Below, piece after piece: positions 33,652-42,947 of a stretch of DNA of 64,000 bases. The notes beneath the pieces are model-generated. The model ran no database searches. It saw only the letters and a list, made by a program, of their open reading frames with translations, and was not told where the DNA came from. This stretch comes from Paenibacillus taichungensis (GTDB lineage: Bacteria; Bacillota; Bacilli; Paenibacillales; Paenibacillaceae): positions 177,170 to 241,169 of the forward strand of contig NZ_QEVW01000002.1 of the NCBI RefSeq assembly GCF_003287275.1. The letters run 5' to 3'. A program made the position numbers and the translations under genes. Each line of letters begins with the position of its first letter. Positions within the stretch are counted from its first letter, which is position 1.

Positions 33652-34309
33652 AAAATTCAAAAAGGAAGAAGGGAGCTTCACTATTGAAGCCTCCCTGGTC
33701 TTTCCTATTGTGTTGTTTATTCTCGTGTTACTTTTATTTTTCTCCATGTACATGTATCAGAAGACATTTCTGAACCAACATGCGTATGCAGCTTCTGAAC
33801 GTGCTGCCTACAGCTGGGACAATAGCCACAAACAGCCACATACAGGAGAAGTTGTTGCTGGGGAACATGACAACTTGTACTGGAGATTGACCGATGATCG
33901 ATTGCTCGGAGCACTGTTTGGTTGGGCGGGAGCAGACAATGAGGTCATTGTTTCTGTACCCGCAGGGGAAGGCGGAAGTCTATCGGAAAAGAAACTTTCC
34001 CAAGCCGCACAAGGTATGCCCTCTGGCATGAACGGAACGATTGAATACCAGAACTCGCTGATCCAGCGAAAAGTTACAACCAAGCTGGATCAGGTGATTT
34101 CTTTACCACTGCCTTCTTTTTTATTTGACTCAGGTAACAGTGTACTTACACAAGGGACATCTGCAGTTGTAGAGCCTACTGAATTCATCCGAACGGTGGA
34201 TCTGGTCCGTTATTATGCAGCCAAGTTTAAAGGCAAGGGCGGAGCCGCATCCAGTACTGCCGCTGAAGCAGGACAGGTTGTACAGCATTTTGGCAAAACC
34301 AAAAAATGA
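33635..34309 (+). CDS. TadE-like minor pilin
   Basis: 224 residues. KKEEGSFTIEASLVFPIVLF fits TadE: cleavage after Gly with Glu at +5 and a long hydrophobic helix. A larger extracytoplasmic domain follows, without recognised motifs. Start ATG at 33635 is inside flp; no strong ribosome site, so it may be translated by coupling. TadE-type minor pilins are thought to start or stabilise the pilus. Confidence 0.82.
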   Translation: MSFLSEKFKKEEGSFTIEASLVFPIVLFILVLLLFFSMYMYQKTFLNQHAYAASERAAYSWDNSHKQPHTGEVVAGEHDNLYWRLTDDRLLGALFGWAGADNEVIVSVPAGEGGSLSEKKLSQAAQGMPSGMNGTIEYQNSLIQRKVTTKLDQVISLPLPSFLFDSGNSVLTQGTSAVVEPTEFIRTVDLVRYYAAKFKGKGGAASSTAAEAGQVVQHFGKTKK

Positions 34310-34327
34310 GGAGAGGAGGAGGAAACA

Positions 34328-36517
34328 CTGTTCAGAAAAAAAGACGGTGAATCTGGAGCCGTAACCGTGTTCTTGATCTTGATTTTGGCTGGAATCTTTA
34401 TGTTTGTTTCCATTTTCATTGATTATGCACGTATTGCTGCTTTCAAAGTACAGGCAGAACGAATGACGCATGCGGCGATGAGATCTGTGATGTCGGCCTT
34501 TGATACTTCCTTGCGGGAGTATGGTCTATTTGGATACGGTGACAGCAGTGGTGAGGCCATCATGGCGAAGGTGCTAAATGATAGTGTGAAGCCCTCGGCT
34601 GTGAAAGATGGTTTTCCAATTTTGGATATCCAATGGGATACGACTTCACTAAGCATGGAGCGTGAACTGGGCAGATACGATATCTTTAATCGCCAAATTC
34701 AGGAGGATATGAAATATCGTGCGCCGGTTGATTTTACCCTGGAAGTGGTCAATCGTTTTAAGCCGATGTCAGAAGAGATGAAAGAAGCTGCTCATACTGT
34801 GGATTTGCTCAAAAAATTGCAAAAACTGTATGACAAACGTGAGGAATTGCTGGACGAAGCAATAGCCAATCAGACGGAATCGGCCGATAAGCTGAAGAGT
34901 CTGCCCGCACTGATCATGAATCCACCTTCCTCTGCCATTTACGACGAGATGTTAAGAGAGACGCCAGAGACAGCTGCTGAAGTAGCAGCACGTTATGCAG
35001 ATTATCTAAACAAAAAACAAATGGATGAGGGACTGCCATTCAACCAGCAACAGTACATGCTAGAGCTGGCTCGTTATCGAACAGGCGTAGGGAATGTGGC
35101 GACAGGCATAAGCATGATCATACAACCAGCATTGCAGGCTCACCAGACAAAATTGGAGGAAGCTCAAGCCAAGATTGAAGAAGCTCGCAAGATCAATGAG
35201 GAAATGAAGCGGGTCATCGCTGAGGGGGAGAACCGTTCACAGAATGCCAGTTATGAAAAAGTAGGCAACTCAACACTGCCTGGGACGAGCCCTCCGTCTA
35301 CCGGATCGGGAAGTGAAGCCAAAAGTACACGCTCCCTTGCTTCTGAACTTGTAAGGGCCGACACATTATTCGATCAGTTAAATGCACGTGTACGCTCACA
35401 AAATTCGGATTTTACCAATGTCAGAAATGACAGCATGGAGCTTAATACGCAGCTTCGTTCGGTTACGGTAATGAGTGGTGTCTCCATTAAACCAGCGGTT
35501 AGACAGGCTAGTCAGGTCACGGAACGATACATGGACACTTACGTGAGAAGTGGGCCCTCCAATGTCATTCTTCAAAGCAAACAGCTGTTGGAGAGCGGTC
35601 GTGGGTCCGATGCCCAGCGTAAAGCGAATGACAAGGAATCCAAAGGGAAGCTGAAGGATGTTAAACGTATTTTGTCGCAGATTGAAAAGGGAAGCTCTGG
35701 CTCAACAGAAGCGTTCAAACAACTGGAGGAGTACTACAACGCCAACATCGCTTTTAACCAAGCAAGCCGTGAGGAAGCCAAGAAGGCAGAGATTGCTGGT
35801 GATCCGTATGATTCTGGTGGTGACGCGATGAACGGGATGGACAGTTTATTCAGTGGGATGTCGAATTTGCTGGATAGTCTTGGCGATGAGTTGTTTCAGA
35901 ATGAGTATGCGCTCGCGTATTTCAACTCTATGGATTTTGGACAGCTGCTGGACTGGACTGAAGGTAGTGGAGATGCTGGTGAAATGTTCAAACTGGAAAA
36001 TCAGGAACTGGAGTATATCGTCTATGGTTTTCATAATCCTTCGGGAAATATTGCTGCTGCATATGCGGAGATCTTTGGCATGCGTTTGGCGATTCGAACT
36101 GCAGAAGGATTAGTTGAGAACAGCAAGCTGGGTAATCCACTACTTGTATTATCTGCTGCGATTTTATACGGAATTACAAACGCTATAGCAGATATGGTGA
36201 AATTGGCTAAAGACGGCAGTGTGGAATTGTCCAAATATATCAAAGTCAAGCTTACATACAGGGACCATCTTCGTTTGTTCCTATTGATGCATAGCAACAA
36301 CGAACGCAAAATGTCCAGAATGTTGGCTTTGATCCGATTGAATACCGGCGTGAATCCGGATGAGAAGCAGACATACGCTTCAGGAAACATGCGCAGCAGT
36401 ATCAAATTATGGTTTTTACCGGGAGTCACAAGAAGTATAGGTGCTGTCATGGGTAGTGCAGACCAAGTAGAAGATGGGCGATTTTTCATAGATCGGAAGG
36501 CCGATTATTCCTATTGA
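34328..36517 (+). CDS. DUF5702-like large pilin-related protein, probable CTG start
   Basis: About 729 residues. The reading frame has no ATG, GTG or TTG before the first membrane helix. An AGGAGG run lies about 6 bases before CTG at 34328, which gives the start MFRKKDGESG before AVTVFLILILAGIF. This fits a prepilin-like N-terminus with cleavage after Gly, but residue 5 is Phe, not Glu. GTG at 34367 is the only other choice and would cut into the helix. The large C-terminal domain has long helical, Gln/Glu-rich stretches (about 120-330 and 420-490), probably extracellular coiled coil. Function inferred from context. Confidence 0.75.
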   Translation: MFRKKDGESGAVTVFLILILAGIFMFVSIFIDYARIAAFKVQAERMTHAAMRSVMSAFDTSLREYGLFGYGDSSGEAIMAKVLNDSVKPSAVKDGFPILDIQWDTTSLSMERELGRYDIFNRQIQEDMKYRAPVDFTLEVVNRFKPMSEEMKEAAHTVDLLKKLQKLYDKREELLDEAIANQTESADKLKSLPALIMNPPSSAIYDEMLRETPETAAEVAARYADYLNKKQMDEGLPFNQQQYMLELARYRTGVGNVATGISMIIQPALQAHQTKLEEAQAKIEEARKINEEMKRVIAEGENRSQNASYEKVGNSTLPGTSPPSTGSGSEAKSTRSLASELVRADTLFDQLNARVRSQNSDFTNVRNDSMELNTQLRSVTVMSGVSIKPAVRQASQVTERYMDTYVRSGPSNVILQSKQLLESGRGSDAQRKANDKESKGKLKDVKRILSQIEKGSSGSTEAFKQLEEYYNANIAFNQASREEAKKAEIAGDPYDSGGDAMNGMDSLFSGMSNLLDSLGDELFQNEYALAYFNSMDFGQLLDWTEGSGDAGEMFKLENQELEYIVYGFHNPSGNIAAAYAEIFGMRLAIRTAEGLVENSKLGNPLLVLSAAILYGITNAIADMVKLAKDGSVELSKYIKVKLTYRDHLRLFLLMHSNNERKMSRMLALIRLNTGVNPDEKQTYASGNMRSSIKLWFLPGVTRSIGAVMGSADQVEDGRFFIDRKADYSY

Positions 36518-36546
36518 TTAATCCGGGTCGTTTCGGTGGAGGGATT

Positions 36547-37596
36547 ATGGATAAGCAGCATCAGCAGGAAAAAGTTGTGGCGTCTTTGCACAATCGATTA
36601 ACAAGAATACACAGACTGGAAAGATTGAAATCGCTGACTAAGCAGATACATTCTATCCAAAAGATGCATTCTCGGAAAAGGGAACAGGGCAGTATCGTTT
36701 TGGAAGCCTCACTGGTTTTGCCTGTATTTCTTTTCTTTGTCATGTTCCTCATTTACATCGTACAGATGACGTTGGTATCAACAGCATTGCAAAGCACGGC
36801 AGGAGAGGCAGTAAAGCAGTTATCAACGAAAATATATCCGGTCTCCCTTGTATTCAGCCCCTCTGATTCCGCAGGTGGTGGAGGCTCGGAGGGTGGATGG
36901 AAAATACCGGAGCTGTCACTGACGGAATGGGCCGAAGAATACGCCTCTTCGCTGCCAGAGCCGCTAAGTGATTGGGTACGTGCTGCCGCTGCCAGAGGTG
37001 AACAACCATTACAGGAGATCAAGACATCCGTTCTTGAGACAGTACTTGATCCGACCGTTAAACCGTTGCTTCAGCCTTTTATCAACAATTCTCTACTGGA
37101 TGTAGAGCGTGTGCATGTTAATGGGATTTCCATACCTGATCTTAAAAATAAAACGAATCCTTATTTTCGGCTTGAATTGAGCTATGAATTGCCTGTTAAG
37201 GTCCCCTTTCTAGGGAAGTCTTTACGTATTCAAGCCGCTGCAGCAGAACGGGTATGGATTGGAGATACCGAAGAAGGCTCCAATAGTAGTGGGGGAGACG
37301 CAGATTCAGCTGGAGCAGCAACCGTACTATCCAAGCCGGAGCCAGCATACATAGGCAACAACGCGACAATTAAGGTCCAAGTGGAGCCCGGAGCTACAGC
37401 GAACTTGACGATATTTTACAAGTCCGGTGAAAGTTCAGCCAAGCATATCGGATGGGCGACTGCGGATGAAAACGGTGTGATTGAGTGGAATTGGTTTGTT
37501 GGTACACGTACAACGGAAGGCACATGGACATTTGTTGTAGAAACTGCGGATGGTGTCAAGACGGTGACCGAGTTTAATGTGGCTTCAAGAAAATAA
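36547..37596 (+). CDS. TadE-like protein with long C-terminal region
   Basis: About 349 residues. An unusually long basic N-terminal region (about 50 residues) precedes REQGSIVLEASLVLPVFLF, a Gly site with Glu at +5 and a hydrophobic helix. The C-terminal 90 residues (PEPAYIGNNATIKVQVEPGATANLTIFY.. to ..TVTEFNVASRK) look like an Ig-like beta domain, probably exposed on the cell surface. GGAGGG lies upstream of the ATG at 36547. Probably another minor pilin. Confidence 0.78.
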   Translation: MDKQHQQEKVVASLHNRLTRIHRLERLKSLTKQIHSIQKMHSRKREQGSIVLEASLVLPVFLFFVMFLIYIVQMTLVSTALQSTAGEAVKQLSTKIYPVSLVFSPSDSAGGGGSEGGWKIPELSLTEWAEEYASSLPEPLSDWVRAAAARGEQPLQEIKTSVLETVLDPTVKPLLQPFINNSLLDVERVHVNGISIPDLKNKTNPYFRLELSYELPVKVPFLGKSLRIQAAAAERVWIGDTEEGSNSSGGDADSAGAATVLSKPEPAYIGNNATIKVQVEPGATANLTIFYKSGESSAKHIGWATADENGVIEWNWFVGTRTTEGTWTFVVETADGVKTVTEFNVASRK

Positions 37597-37604
37597 GGAA
37601 GGAG

Positions 37605-38117
37605 ATGATGGAGGTGGAGTGGTTTTACCTGGCCTGTGGTCTATATGTGATTGTAGCCTTTGTTACAGATGTTCGTTCGATGAAAATTCCAAATCGTTTA
37701 ACTGTACCAGTGACTGCCGCGGGAGTGCTGGCCCATATCATCTGGGGAGGATGGGAGGGGTTTCTAATCTCAGCAGCTGGATTCGCGATTGGGTTCGGTG
37801 TCTTATTTCTAATGTATCTGATCGGCGCAGTGGGTGCGGGAGATGTTAAGTTGTTTGGAGGAATTGGAGTTTGGACAGGACTGGCCTTTGCCGTTCACGT
37901 TATTATTTACTCCGTTTTGTACGCAGGGGCAATTGGATTAGTCATTCTCTTGTTCCGCAGGGATTCAGCGAAGCGGATTCGTGGCATGGCAGGAAATCTT
38001 GCCGGTTTCTTCATGCTCGGTTCGCTTAAGCTGGTCAACCAGGAAAAGACACTGAAGTTTCCTTTTATGCTGGCCGTATTGCCCGGATTCATCAGCTCCT
38101 ATATCTACATGAGTTAA
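37605..38117 (+). CDS. Flp prepilin peptidase (CpaA/TadV-type)
   Basis: 170 residues, about six membrane segments. The two aspartates expected for type IV prepilin peptidases are present: D in TDVRSMKIPNRLTVP near 22-36, and the GxGD motif in GAVGAGDVKLFGG. It lacks the methylase domain of larger PilD enzymes, as in TadV/CpaA. It would cleave the class III signals of the four pilin-like proteins of this operon. Start uncertain among 37605, 37608 and 37614. Confidence 0.9.
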   Translation: MMEVEWFYLACGLYVIVAFVTDVRSMKIPNRLTVPVTAAGVLAHIIWGGWEGFLISAAGFAIGFGVLFLMYLIGAVGAGDVKLFGGIGVWTGLAFAVHVIIYSVLYAGAIGLVILLFRRDSAKRIRGMAGNLAGFFMLGSLKLVNQEKTLKFPFMLAVLPGFISSYIYMS

Positions 38118-38180
38118 TAAAAATTTATAAGATGTGGTGGAGTTTGGATTATAGCTTATTAACGGAAAGAGAGGATTGGC

Positions 38181-40100
38181 ATGTATGGATTAACGAGAGA
38201 TTTCATTCGAAACGGCGGATCGTTTATGGTTCTGGAGAAAGCGGAAGGGTTGCTAATGGACGAACTAAGCCGTGTGCAGATGGGCATGTTATCTTCCAAT
38301 CATATTCCCCGACTTCTTCCCGTTTATATTCGAGAGGTAGACCGAAATGTAACGTTACAATATGATATTTCAGGATATAAGATGTTACCTCAAATGTTGA
38401 AGTCTGGAAAAATCAAGCTGCGTGTATTATATGGTCTATTGTTTCAGCTGGCGGATACGTTTACGGAATGTGGACAATATATGTTGGATTCACGTAAATT
38501 ACAGATCCAGGAAGAGTACATATTTATCAATGGCTCACTTGAAATAGGAGAGCTTGGCTTAGTATATATTCCAATTATTGATGCAGTTGAGGTAGATCCG
38601 ACGCCTCAGCAATTCCGCGAACTGGTTATTAGGCTAATGGCCCATGTTCAGGAACTTCAGGGCGAAGGAATTCAGCGTGTCCTCCAACTATGCGACAGTG
38701 AACGATGGGATATCAGACAACTGCGTGAACTTTTGCTTGAATTATATGCAGATGAGCAGAGTGGTTCAAACCAGGCATCGTTTATGTCTTCACGTGGGTC
38801 ATCCGGCGGCACAACTGACAGTCAATTTGGAATACCATCTGCAGTTCCAGAGCAGGGAAAGGATCTGTTTTCCAATAGAAGTGGCCAAAATCAGTATCGT
38901 CAGTTGGATCGAAATGGCGAAGCTTGGCAGCAGTTGGAATCAAATCATCAACCAAGGATATCTACAACGAAGGATGACAAGCCGCTTAACAAACCCTTTT
39001 CAGGGTTATCCGGCAGACGTTCACCAATGGAGTCCTCATTGCAATCAAAAGGTGTTACGAATCCGTCACAGCGCCAATCGTTTGATTCATTATCGGACGA
39101 TGATATGGAAAAGGACGGGAAGGACGAGAAGCAGGATTCTTCCAAAACGACCTATATCCTTCTGGGCTGCATGATTGCCATGGCGCTGGTATGGAGATTC
39201 ATCTATATGGAACAACCAGGGCAGACACAAATGATTCTATCTGCAGCATTAAGTGCTGGGTTGCTTGGGATCGCGGGTTGGGCATGGATGACCAAAGGAA
39301 AATTCGGAATTTCAACATCCAATTTGCTACGCAAAAAGATGCCGAATGAAGAATATGCTGATGGCGAATTACAAGAGGGCTCTTCCAATATGAGATCTGC
39401 TTTTTTTGGATTGGGAAGAGGCAAAGATAAGCAGAAAGAAAGCCAAGAAGAGATGTTTCAGGAGAGCTGGCGTTGGAATGCATCTGAAATGTCACCAGAA
39501 GGTAACAACACATATGCGCAAGGTTACACGAGTCAACAGAGCTCTGGTGATATGCAAAGTTCTGAATCAGAACGGAGGCACTCTTTTGAATCCAGGTCAT
39601 CTGTAGCAGGAAATTCTCGCTTTCAAAATCTACATATACCATCCGAAGTATCTGATGAACCTTTTGTTCAGCCAGCTGTCGAATCCGTGGCTGCAACATC
39701 GGAACTTGTTCGTCATCATGCGGCGGCTGATGCAACAGTAAACTTGCAAAGTGTTGCCGGCGGAAGCCTTACAGGAGCAGGTTCGGTAGCACCTTCCTTT
39801 TACCTTGAACGCAGATCAGCAACAGGGGACAAAAATGAACGGATGGATATCCGTGGAGCCTCGTTTGTTATTGGCCGATCGGCGGACATGGTCCAGTGGG
39901 TAGATTCAGCAACCGGTGTGTCCCGTGCTCATGTGGAATTGAGCCGGAACAAATCGGGCTATGTCATTAAGGACTTGGGTTCTGTGAATGGAACCATTCT
40001 CAAAGGCGATGTTCTTGCTCCGTACAAAGAATATCCATTGGAAGATGGGGATACCTTTACGTTGGCTGAGTCTGTTTACACGTATCGATCAGTCGGATAA
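38181..40100 (+). CDS. FHA-domain protein (DUF6382-like N-terminus), pilus-associated
   Basis: 639 residues. The N-terminal 180 residues (YGLTRDFIRNGGSFMVLEK..) match what I know as a DUF6382-type region. Residues about 200-310 are low-complexity and polar. Two membrane helices (YILLGCMIAMALVWRFI and ILSAALSAGLLGIAGWAW) lie at about 330-370. After another polar linker comes an FHA domain (FVIGRSADMVQWVD, GVSRAHVEL, LGSVNGTI) that binds phosphothreonine. No kinase lies in the operon. Last gene of the pilus set. Confidence 0.85.
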   Translation: MYGLTRDFIRNGGSFMVLEKAEGLLMDELSRVQMGMLSSNHIPRLLPVYIREVDRNVTLQYDISGYKMLPQMLKSGKIKLRVLYGLLFQLADTFTECGQYMLDSRKLQIQEEYIFINGSLEIGELGLVYIPIIDAVEVDPTPQQFRELVIRLMAHVQELQGEGIQRVLQLCDSERWDIRQLRELLLELYADEQSGSNQASFMSSRGSSGGTTDSQFGIPSAVPEQGKDLFSNRSGQNQYRQLDRNGEAWQQLESNHQPRISTTKDDKPLNKPFSGLSGRRSPMESSLQSKGVTNPSQRQSFDSLSDDDMEKDGKDEKQDSSKTTYILLGCMIAMALVWRFIYMEQPGQTQMILSAALSAGLLGIAGWAWMTKGKFGISTSNLLRKKMPNEEYADGELQEGSSNMRSAFFGLGRGKDKQKESQEEMFQESWRWNASEMSPEGNNTYAQGYTSQQSSGDMQSSESERRHSFESRSSVAGNSRFQNLHIPSEVSDEPFVQPAVESVAATSELVRHHAAADATVNLQSVAGGSLTGAGSVAPSFYLERRSATGDKNERMDIRGASFVIGRSADMVQWVDSATGVSRAHVELSRNKSGYVIKDLGSVNGTILKGDVLAPYKEYPLEDGDTFTLAESVYTYRSVG

Positions 40101-41000
40101 ACCACGGTGTTTTAGATCTTCCAGTGCATCGGTTAATGTAGGGAAGGTGAACTGAAATCCGTGATTTAGAGCTTTTTGAGGGATAACCCGTTGTCCCTGA
40201 AGCAGCACGACAGAGAGTTCTCCGACCAGTGTTTTGATCAGAATTCCAGGTACGGGGAACCAGTGCGGACGATGATACACTTTGCCTACCGTTCGTCCGA
40301 ATTCATCGTTGGTAACCGGGTTGGGCGAAGAGGCGTTCACCGGACCGGAGATTTCTTTATTCTGGATCGTGAAATCAATCAACCGCACAATATCCATAAT
40401 ATGAATCCAACTGGTCCACTGTTTGCCACTTCCCACCCTGCCCCCAACACCAAGCATATAAGGCAGTTTCATTAATGGAAAAGCCCCTTTTTTATGACCA
40501 AGCACGAGGCTAACGCGGATTTTCACGAGTCTCACATGTTTGATGGCATCAGCAGCAACTTCCCATTGTTGAGAAACACGGGATGGGAAATTCACCGATT
40601 TTTGTGGGCTGTTTTCATCAAATGTTTCTGTGGGAGAGGTGCCATAGATTGCCATGGCAGATGCTTGTACGACTACCTCCGGTTTGTGTTCCAGTGAATC
40701 TACCAATTTGGCTACGCGCGCTACAGTAGTCACTCTGGATTCAACAATCTCCAGTTTCGCCTTGGTTGTCCAACGTTGATTCAACGTTTCTCCGGCGAGA
40801 TTCACCAAGGCATCCATTCCTTCCAGCAAATGAGGCTGTTCCTCTACCTGTTCCCATGAGATATAAGTAAGGTTTTGGCTTGGATTATGTAAATTCGGCG
40901 GTTTGCGTGTAATAACTTTCACATGATGGCCTGCCTGAAGCCAGTAATCAACGAGTGCTCCTCCGACAAAACCGGTACCTCCGCAAATCGCAATCTTCAT
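40089..41000 (-). CDS. TIGR01777-type SDR epimerase (YfcH-like)
   Basis: 303 residues. The NAD(P)-binding start is KIAICGGTGFVGGALVDYW, followed by LVNLAGETLNQRWT, ASAMAIYG and the conserved WTSWIHIMDIVRLIDF. This is the extended SDR subgroup of YfcH-like nucleoside-sugar epimerase homologues, of unknown substrate. AAGGAGG precedes the ATG. The 3' end overlaps the FHA gene by 12 bases and there is no terminator between these convergent genes. Confidence 0.9.
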   Translation of the reverse strand: MKIAICGGTGFVGGALVDYWLQAGHHVKVITRKPPNLHNPSQNLTYISWEQVEEQPHLLEGMDALVNLAGETLNQRWTTKAKLEIVESRVTTVARVAKLVDSLEHKPEVVVQASAMAIYGTSPTETFDENSPQKSVNFPSRVSQQWEVAADAIKHVRLVKIRVSLVLGHKKGAFPLMKLPYMLGVGGRVGSGKQWTSWIHIMDIVRLIDFTIQNKEISGPVNASSPNPVTNDEFGRTVGKVYHRPHWFPVPGILIKTLVGELSVVLLQGQRVIPQKALNHGFQFTFPTLTDALEDLKHRGLSD

Positions 41001-41157
41001 CTTGGCGACCTCCTTGTTATTTTGACTATGCTGACATGTAATATTGGATCGACAAACAGCCCCGGGCGGTAAGCACTGCCTTGCTGGGAATGACTTACCT
41101 GACGGAGCATGTTTGCAAATATGTAAGCCTAATACATGTTCGGCTGAATTGCATGAT

Positions 41158-41628
41158 CTATTTATTCATCAAATGTTTATAAGGCGAATAGTCAATTTGG
41201 TTTTTCTCCAGAAATTTCACCAAAAACTTATTATCCCGCTTCGGTGTGGCTATAATGTATCCTTTAATGCAATGATCTCTGGATACTTCAGTTGCATTAT
41301 TTTCGTATGCAATTTTGCCGATTTCTGCTGCTATGGAATGTTTGGCGATATCTCGAAATGGGCCGGGAACAGGTTCTACAAGTTGGTCGAGAAAAGCTTT
41401 TGCTTCATCTGTCCATAGATGACGGCTGGTTTCAACCCAGTGATTCTGCCAATCAAGTTTCGATTTACCGTCTGCCTTCGGAAGCACTTTCAAAAACTTG
41501 CGCATCATAAAAAATCCGCCAACACACATACTTCCAAGCAAAAGAACGGTCCAAAATGCGATCGTGTTCATAAACCAATTGCTGGGGGAACTACTGGTCA
41601 ACGTCAAAGCGTAGGAGCCGAAAATCAT
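41158..41628 (-). CDS. DUF2621 family membrane protein (YneK-like)
   Basis: 156 residues with one or two N-terminal hydrophobic segments (AFWTVLLLGSMCVGGFFMM at about 22-40). The polar C-terminal region (HWVETSRHLWTDEAKAFLDQLVEPVPGPF, RDHCIKGYIIATPKRD) matches the DUF2621/YneK family of Bacillales. Function unknown. GAGGTG precedes the ATG. Confidence 0.8.
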   Translation of the reverse strand: MIFGSYALTLTSSSPSNWFMNTIAFWTVLLLGSMCVGGFFMMRKFLKVLPKADGKSKLDWQNHWVETSRHLWTDEAKAFLDQLVEPVPGPFRDIAKHSIAAEIGKIAYENNATEVSRDHCIKGYIIATPKRDNKFLVKFLEKNQIDYSPYKHLMNK

Positions 41629-41794
41629 TGCGGAGTCACCTCGGTTTATTGATTTTCACGGAAAGACGGATTCCGCCCACCATGTTCCAAATTACAGCTG
41701 TAAAAAATAGCCTATATCCCGAATTATAGCGCATTTCTAGATTTATTTCGATAATCGCGTTAGAATAAGGGATAATTCAGAAAAAGGGGGATTA

Positions 41795-42925
41795 ATGATG
41801 CTTAAAATCGGCTCCCATGTGTCCTTTTCGGACAAGGGATTATTGAGTGCAACGAAGGAAGCGTCCTCGTACGGTTCCAGTTCGTTTATGATATATACGG
41901 GTGCACCGCAAAATACCCGCCGCAAGCCTATTGAGTCCATGTTTATCGAGGAAGGCAAGCTTGCGATGCAAGAGGGCGGAATGGAAGATATCGTTGTCCA
42001 TGCGCCATACATTATTAACCTCGGATCATACAAAGAAAACACGTATGAACTGGCCGTAAGTTTCCTTCAGGAAGAGATTCGTCGTACACATGCGATCGGT
42101 GTCAAAAATATCGTGCTGCATCCCGGCGCATTTACGGACAAGGACGCTCACTACGGCATCGGCCGTATTGCTGAAGGCTTAAATGAAGTTCTGGACGGTG
42201 TGAAAGAGACGGATGTGAACATCGCTCTGGAAACAATGGCTGGCAAAGGTACTGAAATGGGCCGCAGCTTCGAAGAAATTGCTCAGATTATCGAGAAGGT
42301 TACACACAATGAACGCCTTACTGTATGTATGGATACATGTCACATTCACGATGCGGGTTATGATATCGTGAATGACCTGGACGGTGTTCTTGAACAATTT
42401 GATCGTACGGTAGGGCTTGACCGCATTGCCGTAATGCATATTAATGATAGTAAGAACCCTGTGGGTGCGCACAAGGATCGTCATACACCGATTGGCTCCG
42501 GCTGGATTGGTTTTGAAGCAATTAACCGTATCGTGCATCACGAGGCTCTTCAGGGACGCCCATTTATTTTGGAAACGCCTTGGATTGGCAAAGAGGCCAA
42601 AACTCAGCGTCCTATGTATGAAGCAGAAATTGCATTGCTTCGCGGGGATGTTGCTGGTCGATTTGGTCCCGAATTCCTGACAGAAGTGGAACAACTGCAT
42701 CATTTCTTCAAAGGAAAAGAGATTGAGTCCCGTTCATATGTTCTGGATATCTGGACGTTGCTCAAAAATGATGCCAAAGCGAAGAAAGCCGATCCACGTG
42801 AGCCGTTGGAGCGTCTGTATGACCTCGTGGCTGAAGCCGCATTGTTCCCGCACTTGAATGAAGAACAACTGAATCATCGTTTGATCGCCTGGCTTGCAGG
42901 CAAAGAAGTTTTTGTCACGGCCTAG
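41795..42925 (+). CDS. nfo: Endonuclease IV (AP endonuclease) with C-terminal extension
   Basis: 376 residues. The AP endonuclease 2 TIM barrel fills about residues 1-285: [84 protein letters not shown] and FILETPW. These hold the zinc-binding His, Asp and Glu residues. Nfo cuts at abasic sites in base-excision repair. The last 85 residues are an additional helical region not present in typical Nfo of about 280-300 residues. GGGGGATTA precedes the first ATG. 22 bases later begins purU. Confidence 0.93.
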   Translation: MMLKIGSHVSFSDKGLLSATKEASSYGSSSFMIYTGAPQNTRRKPIESMFIEEGKLAMQEGGMEDIVVHAPYIINLGSYKENTYELAVSFLQEEIRRTHAIGVKNIVLHPGAFTDKDAHYGIGRIAEGLNEVLDGVKETDVNIALETMAGKGTEMGRSFEEIAQIIEKVTHNERLTVCMDTCHIHDAGYDIVNDLDGVLEQFDRTVGLDRIAVMHINDSKNPVGAHKDRHTPIGSGWIGFEAINRIVHHEALQGRPFILETPWIGKEAKTQRPMYEAEIALLRGDVAGRFGPEFLTEVEQLHHFFKGKEIESRSYVLDIWTLLKNDAKAKKADPREPLERLYDLVAEAALFPHLNEEQLNHRLIAWLAGKEVFVTA

Positions 42926-42947
42926 TTGAAGGAGGAAGAATAACCCG

